Part shown: positions 1 to 7,762 of the stretch, one piece after another | Layout of the letters: each line of letters starts with the position of its first letter | Numbering within the stretch: position 1 is the first letter of the stretch | Assembly: GCF_000003605.2 (NCBI RefSeq) | Contig: NW_003135334.1 | Span: 922,070-943,900 of the forward strand | Reading direction: 5' to 3' | DNA: 21,831 nucleotides | Source of the DNA: Saccoglossus kowalevskii | Lineage: Eukaryota > Hemichordata > Enteropneusta > Harrimaniidae | Program-made: the position numbers and the translations under genes | Notes under the pieces: model-generated | What the model was told of the DNA's origin: nothing | The model's input: the letters and a program-made list of their open reading frames with translations, nothing else | Database searches by the model: none

Positions 1-60
1 CCAACCAATCACAGCTTGGCAATCTATAAAAGGAGTACATTCCACGAAAGAGAGTCATAT
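1..60 (+). promoter_or_regulatory. CCAAT/TATA promoter of the MULE gene
   Basis: A CCAAT box is at 5-9 and a good TATA box (TATAAAAGG) at 25-33, about 16 bases apart. Transcription would then start near 55-60, and the first ATG of the downstream broken reading frame is at 146. The arrangement fits an RNA polymerase II core promoter placed to drive the PHD/OTU/MULE gene. The CCAAT is closer to the TATA than is usual and the window begins at base 1, so upstream elements cannot be judged. Function is inferred from position only. Confidence 0.4.
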
Positions 61-145
61 CAATTTGATCAGCTAGTGATATCACCTCGCTATCATACCG
101 ATTATCCTATTACGTATCCTACTGTATTTCCTGCCGCCTGTCACT

Positions 146-824
146 ATGGTCAGAAAATCTTCACGTGGCCTTGCGGTACCTGTGGTCTTTAGTGCAATGA
201 TGGATTCAATTTTTGTGATGGATGCAGATGTTGGTACCATGCAAGATGTGAACATCATCGACTAGCCTGAAAGCTCTAGAAAATCTATCTGAAGATTACT
301 TGTGTATATCTTGTACCCACAGTGGTGGAGTTTATGACGTATGCCAGCTACGGTGTCCGGAGATGGGAATTGTTTTTTTCAATTCTCTGTCTGTGGCAAT
401 AATTGGAAATGAATCGCTCGCAGAAGAGTTGAGAGTGCAGACTTGTATAGAGATGGTGACCAACAAAGATGTATATATAAAGAAACACAAGAATTATACC
501 GGAATTAGATTTGTGTCCCCTGACTACGTTGATGCAGCACGTGACTGTGCTGTGGATGGCAGATATTCGTCGGCATGGATAATCGACGCTGCAGTCAGTC
601 TTGAAGACACCGATCACATCCGTCTACCCACCAATGAACGGACTATTTGAACAGAACATTCATTCCTAAAAGAGAAGCCTGAACCTGGACGGATATGGGC
701 ACCAAACCATTTTGTACCATTATTGCAATCAAAGAAGCCCGATACGGTACATTTATCTACTGTTTGTTGTCCAACTCGGCCATCATACGCGGATGTCACC
801 AAATCATCCACTCCAAAGAGGCAG
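146..824 (+). pseudogene. PHD finger plus OTU/vertnin-like domain, broken
   Basis: At 166-314 a PHD finger can be read across one stop (TAG 190-192) and one frameshift (between about 250 and 300). It has CGTC (Cys at 172 and 181), CDGC (214 and 223), WYHARC (His 238, Cys 247) and the closing CISC (303 and 312). PHD fingers bind histone H3 tails or related peptides. An OTU-fold-like domain follows in frame 3: GIVFFNSLSVAIIGNESLAE (from 363), CIEMVTNKD, then SSAWIIDAA. It continues in frame 1 as VYPPMNGLFEQ (622) and returns to frame 3 as GRIWAPNHFVPLL, with the His-site-like CAT at 708-710. Aligned to the OTU active-site signature, the expected nucleophile Cys is Val (GIVFF), as might be expected for a vertnin-like inactive member or by decay. 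At least four lesions exclude an intact protein. The exon probably ends at CAG/ATAAGA (824/825), a decayed GTAAGA donor. Assignment to OTU versus vertnin-like rests on recalled motifs. Confidence 0.65.
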
Positions 825-1022
825 ATAAGAATAATACAATTTTATAATGTTAATTAGCCAGTGACATGTGTATTTCAATTTTAAATTGGACAATTATGCA
901 AGTAGCGCCGACCACAATTGAAAGGGATGTGAGGGACATGTATTGACATGCATTTTTGTCACCATCACTGTGATTGTCATTCAAATTTACGTTATAACTT
1001 ATGCTTTATTTCCTATTTTCAG
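825..1022 (+). other. Probable intron inside the MULE gene
   Basis: The segment is AT-rich and without coding resemblance. It begins at a donor-like CAG/ATAAGA, in which the invariant GT reads AT. It ends at a good acceptor with a pyrimidine tract (TTTCCTATTTTCAG, AG at 1021-1022). A damaged donor with an intact acceptor fits an old spliced element gene that is no longer maintained. The intron is inferred. Confidence 0.4.
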
Positions 1023-1496
1023 GAGAGATTGGACATGAATAAGACGTATAATTTACCAGCCACCAGCAAGCCACTCAACCAGTCAACAGTATCCCTGAAT
1101 TATTCACCAATCATAGGTTCACCAGCAAGCCGGTCACTAAATCATTCACCAAGTTCGAGTTCATCTGCCAACCAGTCTCCTACTTATTCACCAACCAGCC
1201 AGTTACTAAATCATTCATCAAGTTCACGTTCGTCTACCAACCAGTCATGCACTTATTCACCAATAGCAAGTTCATCAACCAGCCAGTCATTGGACCGCTC
1301 ATTCATGTCAAGTTCATCGACCAGCCAGCCAGATACATTCAACATATCTCCAAGTTTGTCAGTCAGCCAGTCATCAAGTTCATCAAGTAATTTGTCACCA
1401 GAGCGTGTACGTGTTCCAGGCGCCACCAGGATCAACCAAGAGAAATTTGTGAGCCCAGAATGTGCGATTAATGCAAACCGAACAAATATGTGGTAA
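1023..1496 (+). pseudogene. Ser/Asn/Gln-rich repetitive linker of the MULE protein
   Basis: This is an open frame from the putative acceptor (internal ATG at 1035) to TAA at 1494-1496. It is dominated by Ser, Asn, Gln, Thr and Pro. Imperfect units recur about every 69 bases (23 residues), for example SRSLNHSP at about 1126 and SQLLNHSS at about 1195, with recurring YSP (NYSPII, TYSPTS, TYSPIA), SSSTSQ and TNQS words. It looks like a disordered linker between the OTU-like and transposase parts. After about 1390 it becomes more ordinary, including RVRVPGATRINQEK. The frame then shifts toward the transposase N-terminus (HRHKRERFICNRQPRERRSS at about 1499). No catalytic motif is visible. Unit variation fits slippage or minisatellite growth. 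Confidence 0.5.
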
Positions 1497-3298
1497 ATCA
1501 ATACCACAGGCATAAAAGAGAACGTTTTATTTGTAATCGACAACCAAGAGAACGCCGATCGTCAGTCAAACGGATAAACGCTTTTTATGTAGACTACTGT
1601 GGTACTTGGTCAGGAAAGGCATCATGCAAAACACACCACTATATTATATCAGAGAAAAAATTAATATATGTAGAAAAAAAGACGGACAATATGTCAAAGA
1701 TGTCAAAGGAAAACGAGTTCCGGTGGACCCTCAGCCTATCGACAATATTATATCATTTAAACGATATTATATATCATTAAAACGAGACCCATCGTTCAGA
1801 AAAAGAGTATCGTATGTATAGGAGTGTCCTGATGCCATGCTGAACTTGAAGAAAACAGCAGTTGTGGAATACATTGGACATTATCAACCGAACACTGTAC
1901 CCCATGGCAATGCCAAAATTACCTCTGCTCGCTACGTGAGAACATCACGAAACGTCAAACGAAAAATTGATGATATGGTCAAAACAAAGACGCCTCGTGA
2001 AGTCTACGACATTATGAACAAGACGTTAGACGGCTCATTGTGTGCTCCCAGGGATTTGAAGCAAGTCCGGAACGCAAAATACATCGCCGACAAAAAAACT
2101 AGAGCTGAGCCAAGACACCATAGAAAGAATCGCGCTGATAATATGCTAACACATTTCTCACAAATCCACGACCACCCATTTGTCCAAGAAATTGTGCAAA
2201 AGAAAGGGAGCCCAGCATGTGCTGTTCTATACCTACCTAACAGTTTGAAGGACATTCAGCGGTTTTGTACCCCAAATTCTAAACATCCGAGCGTTCTTGG
2301 CATCGACAGAACATTTAATGTTGGTCCATCTTATGCAACGACATTAGTATACCATCACAATAATATAATTCGTAAAGGAACATGACATTCACCAATCATG
2401 CTAGCTGCAATATGTTTTCACTATGACGGACAATACGCGACATACCAACGATTTTGTTCACACATTCAGACTAAGTTATCAGAAGACATTATTGGTACTC
2501 AGATATCAAGAATAGTTGCTGATGAAGAAGCAGCTCTCACGAAGGCCATTAAAGCGTGTTTTCCATCACCATCGCAAGTACTATGTACAAGACATCTTGA
2601 AGACAACACGCGCAGATATTTAACCAACAAGATGAGAGCCGATTCGAAAACACAGAAGAGCGTGATATCGGATATATTTAGAAAGAACGGCCTGGTATCC
2701 TGCAACAATGAGTATGATATTGAACTTTCGGATCGTTACACATTATCCTTGCCAGCTTTCGGACAACATTTTATCAAAATTGCGCAAAAAGTTCGCACCG
2801 GTGTGTTTCAACCACGACAGGACTAACAAATGGATACCGATTGATTGGAAAAAACAATTCTTGCGAATCTATGAACCACATTATAAAACTGTCGACCAAC
2901 TGGCAAAAATTGAAGGCGCAGAATTAATTGAAAGACTTCATGCAATAGTGAAATTGCAACGCATAGATTGCCGACGTGCGTTGCACGATCGTGGAAATTA
3001 CGAGTTAGCTCCATGGATGGCGAAGTTCAGAGTACAAGATGTACATTGGATTCAAAAAACCGAAGAAAAAAAGGAACAATTATTTCAGAAATTTCTGAAA
3101 GGTAAACCAGGAAAGGAAAAGACAGTTATATCCACAGATGGCCGTCTAACCATTCCAAAAACTGCCAAAAAAAACGGGACAGAGGAAACGCATAAAATGC
3201 GCAAAGATAACAACTGTGGTATACTTGCTGTTTATGTACTACAAATACATTGTGCCCATTTTATATTTGTCAAACAATTCTTTCTTGTGTATATTTAA
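1497..3298 (+). pseudogene. MULE transposase (DDE, RNase H fold), broken
   Basis: The product would cut and join transposon DNA. Frame 1 runs from about 1600 through EKINICRKKDGQYVKDVKGK, past an in-frame TAG (1819-1821), to VVEYIGHYQPNT and HGNAKITS. The first catalytic Asp is in VLGIDRTFNVG (about 2300). An in-frame TGA lies at 2383-2385. The second catalytic position is in RIVADEEAALTKAI (about 2510-2555), followed by the characteristic Cys-x2-His element LCTRHLEDN (about 2580-2605). After a shift near 2700-2800 the third residue appears in frame 3 as SCESMNHIIK, with Glu codon 2865-2867. Frame 2 then carries LIERLHAIVKLQRIDCRRAL and a Lys-rich tail. This D-D-E arrangement with CxxH matches the MULE transposase domain. 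At least two stops and three frame changes make it non-functional. The basic C-terminus may hold a nuclear localisation signal. Confidence 0.8.
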
Positions 3299-3400
3299 TT
3301 ATCTATAGTGTGTTAAATTAATTGTTGTTAATAGACTGTGACACGTGTACAATTAAAACATACCACCATAGTCATTCATAGTATTGCCGTTTTATTTGAA

Positions 3401-3446
3401 TGAAATAAATCAATAAATAAATAAATAGAAAACAATTTATTTATTT
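3401..3446. repeat. AATA microsatellite, perfect hairpin and polyadenylation signals
   Basis: An (AATA)n run occupies 3412-3426. Bases 3415-3426 (AAATAAATAAAT) are the exact reverse complement of 3435-3446, with an 8-base spacer, so the transcript could form a 12-bp stem. Overlapping AATAAA words lie just downstream of the MULE coding remnant and could have served as its polyadenylation signals. No canonical terminal inverted repeat was recognised here. Confidence 0.5.
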
Positions 3447-4194
3447 GGATGTTCAAACATATATAAAGTAGTAACTTTCATGTAATGGACTCATTGTTTC
3501 AAACACATTTCTCTAATTGACCAATACCATACCTAAAATACATATTTTAATATACGTATTTTTATATCGAAAGATCAAGCAATTTATAACATTATAAAGG
3601 ATTAGTACTAATTTGAATATAAATTAGTCACGACCAGGGAAAAGTCATTTAATGTATTATTTCCTTTGTTTTGGTTTTCAAAATTATTAATGTTAATTGA
3701 CATATACAGTAATTTTCAGACGTCGTCATGTTAGTCTTGGCTACCATGAAAGATGGACATGGCGAACTTCTTTCTCCTATGTCGAGATAATTTGAGCGAC
3801 AGTCCCCCTGGCCTAATGTCTTTTTTTCCAGTAAAATGATCTAAGCAATGCGTTTGTGTTTTACCTGGGCGCGACTTGCACTAATTACCGCCGGCGACTC
3901 TTCGTTAGATACAAAATATATTCCTTCTGCCGTAGCTGGTCGCCGCGATCAACTCGCGTAAGAGAGGCAAGGCAGGGCGGAATAGCTGGTACAGGTTACA
4001 AGAAATAAAAAAAGGCATTTTACGTTTTTACAGGAAATAAAATGAAAGTTCCATTTACAGTAACAAATAAGTTTTTACACTTTACAGATAAAGCAATTTT
4101 TTATTAATTTTGTATAATATATTTGATAATTTGTGTGAAATAGCGTACGAATTCAATGTGGGAAATGCTTTATACGCTTACAAAAAATAAATCT
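3447..4194. other. Non-coding interval with a GC-richer island
   Basis: Most of the stretch is AT-rich without coding signal. Between about 3720 and 3985 base composition changes: there are several CG dinucleotides and words such as GGGCGCGAC, CGCCGGCGAC and TCGCCGCGATC (about 3865-3955), unlike the surrounding sequence. It may be a short non-autonomous element or an old promoter/CpG remnant. I see no open frame, tRNA-like box pair or terminal repeat that would decide. Confidence 0.3.
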
Positions 4195-4957
4195 TTGTAC
4201 AAATTACTGACGACCCTCTTGAACCTGATAGCAAACCACACAGAGCTCTTCGGAAGATTGTGTTTGATAAGCACCTTCTGAGAAAAGTACCTTATTATGT
4301 AAATTTCAGGTGAGCAGAGTAATTTTATTATTTGTTATTGTTGTGGTACATTGAATGATTGTGATTTTTATTATCCACACACTGTAACACAGTTGCACAT
4401 ATTGACTAATTTGTGTTGCAAATATACGCTAGTATATTTTATCAGTTCCTGTAAATTGTTTACCGTTGTCGATTCTATAGAACGACTGCAGAGCTAGAAA
4501 ACTTCCAAGATCAAGTGATAGTATATGCTGCTAAAAGATTTGCCTTCTTGTAATATTATTTTACATATATTTTTTTCATTATTTGTTGCTTTTAATAAGG
4601 TGAATAGACTAAACGGGATGTAAATCACATGGTTAATATAATATACTGTATTCTAGCTGGAATTAATTCACGCTGAAGACATTTTGGGTGTTTTATATGA
4701 AATTTATTTTTACTGATTGCTCATGCCAAGCTAGTTGACTGAGAGATACATGTATCAGTACAGGGACAATGTTAATTTTCCACAACCAATTGTATTAAAA
4801 TTGGCATTTTTGTTTTGTTTTTCTTTTCAGTCAACACCGACAGTTCTGTAAAAAGTCGGGCAGGTGGATTATAAAACCATGCAAAATTCCCAAGACCCAT
4901 GATTACATTCCAGTGTTAATGTCTATGAGAATGGAAGAAAAAATTGCTTCTTGTTAA
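4195..4957 (+). pseudogene. Three exons of a transposase-like animal gene family, C-terminal part
   Basis: Exon a (about 4195-4309) reads TDDPLEPDSKPHRALRKIV then DKHLLRKVPYYVNF and ends at a perfect donor, CAG/GTGAGC. Exon b (4481-4553) starts after TTCTATAG and continues in the matching phase: the two leftover bases AG plus A make Arg, giving VNFRTTAELENFQ and VYAAKRFAF before a TAA at 4551-4553. Exon c (4831-4957) follows TTCTTTTCAG and reads QHRQFCKKSGRWIIKP then IPKTHDYIPVLM, with TAA at 4955-4957. The series fits the C-terminal region of a multi-copy family I recall from fish and invertebrate genomes, often beside THAP-type or other transposase sequences; I cannot name it with certainty. 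The part between KRFAF and the exon c motif is truncated, and no upstream catalytic region is present, so it is a relic. Confidence 0.6.
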
Positions 4958-4997
4958 AAATCTTAAGTTCAATTTGGTCCGGTCATCCATCGAGGAC

Positions 4998-5712
4998 CGA
5001 AGCGTTTGATGACCAGAATTGCAAATCAAAAATTGAATGACACAGAACAGATTGCAAACTTAATGACTCATAAACCGAGGCTTGTATGCTCATCAAAAGT
5101 AGCATCTAGATCTTCACTAGATGGACGATGTCCATTGGCAAGTCTGTTATCTCTTTCTTGTCTTCAGTCCGCAGTCTTGGTGTCACACTTGATTGCAATA
5201 TCAATATGTCACAGCAAGTACATAATATATGCAAATCATGCTATATTCAACTAAGACGTATTTCTTCTATTTGCCACTATCTTACACCAAAAGCAGCACA
5301 AACTCGTTCTCATATTGTCTCGTCTTGACTATTGCAATAGCTTATTAGTCAGAGGCCCTGATTATTTGATAAAGAAACTTCGAGTTCAGAATTCAGCAGC
5401 TCGTCTTGTCTGCAAGCAAGTTTTATCTTCTCACATTTCACCACTTTTGTTAACAGACGTATTGAGTATAAAATTTCAAATTTGTGCTACTTATCAATAA
5501 GTAACACTGGTCCACGATACCTGTCAGATCTTCTACATAATCACCATCGCGGTAGACAATTGCGTTCGTTATCAGACGATCGTGTATTAATGAAACCACG
5601 CACCAAGACTAAATCACACGTTGAACGTGCATTACAATATTCAGATTCAAACATTTGGAATTGCATACCCTTCTCAATCCGTCATTCAGTCTTGCAAAAA
5701 ATATCACTGTAG
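4998..5712 (+). pseudogene. 5'-truncated non-LTR retrotransposon, RT C-terminal region
   Basis: Typical post-palm motifs of CR1/L2/Jockey-type LINE reverse transcriptases follow in order. MTHKPRLVCSSK (about 5064) corresponds to the usual LND-KTE-LV-SS segment. SVRSLGVTLDCNINMSQQV with HNICKSCYIQLRRISSI lies at about 5173-5270 in frame 1. SRLDYCNSLL and VQNSAARLVCKQV lie at about 5318-5430 in frame 2. TGPRYLSDLL and NIWNCIPFSIRHS lie at about 5506-5690 in frame 1. The catalytic FADD box would lie further 5' and is absent. Frame changes near 5110, 5310 and 5480 and loss of the usual HWLPV segment show a dead copy. 5' truncation is the normal result of target-primed reverse transcription. In a live element this enzyme copies its own RNA at a nicked target. 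Confidence 0.85.
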
Positions 5713-5855
5713 TCAATTTTACTAGTTGTAATTTGTTTTTCTTTTTTATAGTACATACTTGTGATTTTTATTGATAGGCTTTTACGTTATGTAATTGGCA
5801 TAGAGCTCATTTTAGGAGGATATGCGCATGATAAATCCTCAAAATAATAAATTCC
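5713..5855 (+). mobile_element. 3' tail of the LINE
   Basis: After the last coding motif comes a short AT-rich 3' region. It ends with GTAATTGGCATAGAGCTCAT, then GGAGGATATGCGC and ATGATAAATCCTC, and an AAAATAATAAA run at 5840-5851. This resembles the conserved L2/CR1-like 3' end, in which a GCGC-containing stem-loop precedes a short simple-sequence tail instead of a long poly(A). It marks the probable 3' boundary of the insertion. The resemblance is from memory of the consensus form. Confidence 0.55.
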
Positions 5856-5951
5856 ATTGAAAATATCTTTTTTCCTAAATTTTACATTGAACTCAAAATG
5901 TTAATTCCATCATAAGTATATACATATATTTTCATTTTGTTGTCTCAACAG

Positions 5952-6167
5952 ATCCCATCACTACGAATGCTGCAGCGGTAGCATGTACTTCGAAGAGAAT
6001 AGTACCCTCTATTGTGATAACGTCTATACACAAACCCACAACATCAAAATCAGACATTGACATGGTATCTGAGAGTATCGTACCAGCCATTGTAGTAGCG
6101 ACTCCATCACACAACACAATATAAATGCTGGCAATTCTTCCTCTGGCTATTCAGAAACCCGCTACAA
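5952..6167 (+). CDS. Putative N-terminal exon of the kinase-array gene
   Basis: The block follows a strong acceptor (TTTTGTTGTCTCAACAG, AG at 5950-5951) and ends at CTACAA/GTAATT (donor 6168). The leading frame gives a Thr/Ser/Ile-rich sequence with an internal near-repeat: RIVPSIV and, 25 residues on, SIVPAIVVATPSH. It meets TAA at 6122-6124. The same frame reopens as MLAILPLAIQKPAT and would join the next exon in phase (one leftover base plus AA). So the block is either a true terminal coding exon, a decayed exon with one stop, or two alternative pieces. No domain is recognised. Low complexity suggests a disordered region. Confidence 0.35.
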
Positions 6168-6271
6168 GTAATTTATACATTTATGCGAAACTTTTTTATT
6201 CGTTGCACTCGTGTATATATGTCCCTGGTTACCGAGAATTTATACCTAAACATTCCTCCATTGTTTTGCAG

Positions 6272-6336
6272 AACCATCTCACAAAGATATTTTGGATGAG
6301 AAGAGGAAGGAGTTGCAGGAAGAAAAAGAGAGATGC
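6272..6336 (+). CDS. Putative charged-helix exon
   Basis: This 65-nt block has a good acceptor (CCTCCATTGTTTTGCAG) and a donor (ATGC/GTAATT). Read with two leading bases completing the previous codon, it encodes PSHKDILDEKRKELQEEKER plus Cys, a highly charged sequence likely to form a helix or short coiled coil, and ends in phase 0. The next block at 6507 starts in phase 0. The phase agreement is the main argument that these blocks belong to one gene leading into the kinase modules. Confidence 0.45.
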
Positions 6337-6506
6337 GTAATTATAATAACTCAATATTGGCGTTTATAATTTAGAAGTTTGGGGAATATGTGTTCATGTG
6401 ATATTATTATATAGGCATGTCATGCAAACATTTAAATATATATGTGTACACAATTTTACTACATATCACTTCATCTTATCTAATTTGTTGTCCGCGTCAT
6501 ATACAG

Positions 6507-6612
6507 CCAGTCAAGGCCAGCGCTTCTAGTGTTGCCGTTAGTACAAGCACTTTTAATTCAAGTTTGACATTAGGACCTCGTCCTATGGAAAGCAAGGCCT
6601 CTGCTGGAATAT
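6507..6612 (+). CDS. Putative Ser/Ala-rich exon before the kinase modules
   Basis: The block has an acceptor at 6505-6506 (TCATATACAG) and a donor GGAATAT/GTAAAC. It encodes PVKASASSVAVSTSTFNSSL then TLGPRPMESKASAGI, 35 codons plus one base, with no stop. It accepts phase 0 from 6336, but its one leftover base does not obviously match the first glycine-loop exon. A missing exon, a different acceptor or decay lies between. No domain is recognised; it looks like a linker. Confidence 0.4.
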
Positions 6613-6725
6613 GTAAACATGAGTCTATTGTTTTATTGTGTTTCATATTCTCAGTAACGTCCATTCTTACTGCTTTACGCTTAATATGTGAATTATCTTG
6701 TTATGCCAAGTGACTTTAGATAAGA

Positions 6726-6729
<4 letters not shown>

Positions 6730-6759
<30 letters not shown>
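6730..6759. repeat. (TA)15 microsatellite
   Basis: An uninterrupted TA run lies immediately upstream of the first glycine-loop module, where the other copies have the conserved GTCACCATTGATTATGTCTTG lead-in. Here that lead-in is reduced to GTTCTGTGGCAG, so the microsatellite replaced or grew over it. Confidence 0.9.
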
Positions 6760-6762
<3 letters not shown>

Positions 6763-6782
6763 CTGTGGCAGCGTTTTCGCAG

Positions 6783-7082
6783 CTTAAATTGGCCACTGGT
6801 TAATTTTGACCTTGACCGAATCCAGATAGGTAAGAAGATTGGCAAAGGTAATTTCGCAAATATCCATCTGGCCAAGGTCAATTAGTGGCAATAAAACAGC
6901 ATAAGATACCAATCACTGTGTTGGAGAAAGTCACTGCAAGGAAGATGTTTAAAAATGAAATCAATATATGCAAATAATATGCAAGTGTAGAATGAGGTCA
7001 CGAAGTGTCGCCAAAACGATTGCACCTGGGAATAGAAAGCCACATGTATTATATGGCTTAAAAGCATATATTAGGAAAAATT
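6783..7082 (+). pseudogene. Kinase module A: glycine loop and VAIK block
   Basis: After an acceptor (GTTTTCGCAG) the frame reads LNWPLVNFDLDRIQIGKKIG then KGNFANIHLAKV, a glycine-rich ATP-binding loop (GKGNF here, GEGNF in the other copies). It breaks 2 nt before GTGGCAATAAAA, which encodes VAIK with the lysine that holds ATP phosphates. An extra TAG is created at the break (6882-6884). The αC-like segment KVTARKMFKNEI follows at about 6925-6962 with the candidate Glu. A tail insertion around 6985-7003, including GGTCACGAAGTGTCGCC, is shared with copy E only. Non-functional. Confidence 0.7.
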
Positions 7083-7402
7083 AAAGAATAACACAAATAA
7101 ACACATCTGTGACAAGTATTCTATTTTACTTGGTCAACAAACATCATGCTAAAGTTACTGTATAAAACAATTAACTTATTTATCAGAATCGTGAATATAA
7201 ATATAATAATATCATGTTTAGCTCAAAAACTTGAATTATTGAGACATTACTTAAACATGTACCAATAATTGTTTTTTTTTCTGACATCCTACTTCGTACT
7301 TCCATGGTAATATCGTCGGGCCTCTTTATCTTAGTCGTATTTTACATCTATATAAGCGGCGGACTCATTGTTTTTTGGTATATATAGTTTCATTTAATTC
7401 AG

Positions 7403-7547
7403 ACTACATCAAACAACGCTAAAGGTAATATTTCTCTAGCTAACTAGCTACCAGTTGAAGTTAGCAATAATAGCGACCGTCTCTGGCTTATAAAGATTAC
7501 ATGATCTGGGAGTAGTCCATAACGACTTTAAACCATCCAATGTTCTT
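7403..7547 (+). pseudogene. Kinase module A: catalytic-loop exon and preceding microexon candidate
   Basis: The main exon, 7448-7547, follows CTAACTAG and ends at CTT/GTAAGC. It encodes helix αE and the catalytic loop: LHDLGVVHNDFKPSNVL. This is subdomain VIb with His-x-Asp-x-Lys-Pro-x-x-Asn intact and Asn in place of the usual Arg before the catalytic Asp (a non-RD kinase). A TAA replaces Gln in GLQRLH (about 7489). At 7403-7418 lies a 16-nt candidate microexon (ACTACATCAAACAACG) after TTTAATTCAG, whose donor is mutated to CTAAAG in this copy. The 81-nt exon upstream survives only as about 18 nt at 7289-7306, with its acceptor AG changed to AT. Confidence 0.65.
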
Positions 7548-7589
7548 GTAAGCATTGCATATGTAGTTGTAAATAGACAATTATAGAGT

Positions 7590-7762
7590 ATACACAATGT
7601 TGGGTAGAGGCTGTAAATATTTATTACCTTTTTGGATCAAATAACCAGTGAATTGAATATTACTTTGATCTGCTATGAATGCATGACATCGACTCGTGTG
7701 TTCGGGTGAATATGGACTTTCAAACAATGGCCTTGTTGAACTATTAGATTTGTTACTGCACG
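7590..7762 (+). pseudogene. Kinase hinge-like segment, first copy
   Basis: In plus-strand frames I read VNIYYLFGSNNQ (about 7613), then ELNITLICYECMTSTRVF (about 7653), then GLSNNGLVELLDLLLHGVCK ending at TAG (about 7771). These look like strand β4 (NI-x-x-LFG), β5 plus hinge (LICYECM for the usual LVYEYM) and αD (GLVELLDLLL). The expected place is before the catalytic loop, yet the segment lies after it, inside the intron between the HND exon and the DFG-like exon. It is frameshifted at least once. A second copy is at 16580-16763. Minus-strand open frames here are shadows. Confidence 0.4.

Larger units (their letters stand above)
1..3460 (+). mobile_element. Degenerate Mutator-like element (MULE) with PHD and OTU-like domains
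   Basis: Order on the plus strand is promoter, PHD finger, OTU/vertnin-like domain, Ser-rich linker and MULE transposase, ending in AATAAA-rich sequence. All coding parts contain stops or frameshifts, so this is a dead copy. Accessory PHD and OTU-type domains beside a MULE transposase are what I recall from animal elements of this kind. Terminal inverted repeats were not found: the left end may lie before base 1, and the right end is set only by the loss of coding resemblance after about 3300 and the AATA-rich hairpin at 3412-3446. Boundaries are therefore approximate. Confidence 0.7.

Noticed and set aside
1050-1400. Resemblance to RNA polymerase II CTD heptads (YSPTS, YSPIA)
   Set aside because: The YSP words are 20 or more residues apart, not tandem heptads. 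The composition is simply Ser/Asn/Thr-rich.
6885-6896. Programmed ribosomal frameshifting at the LAKV/VAIK junction
   Set aside because: No slippery heptamer or downstream structure stands out, and stops elsewhere in the copies make a translated product unlikely.
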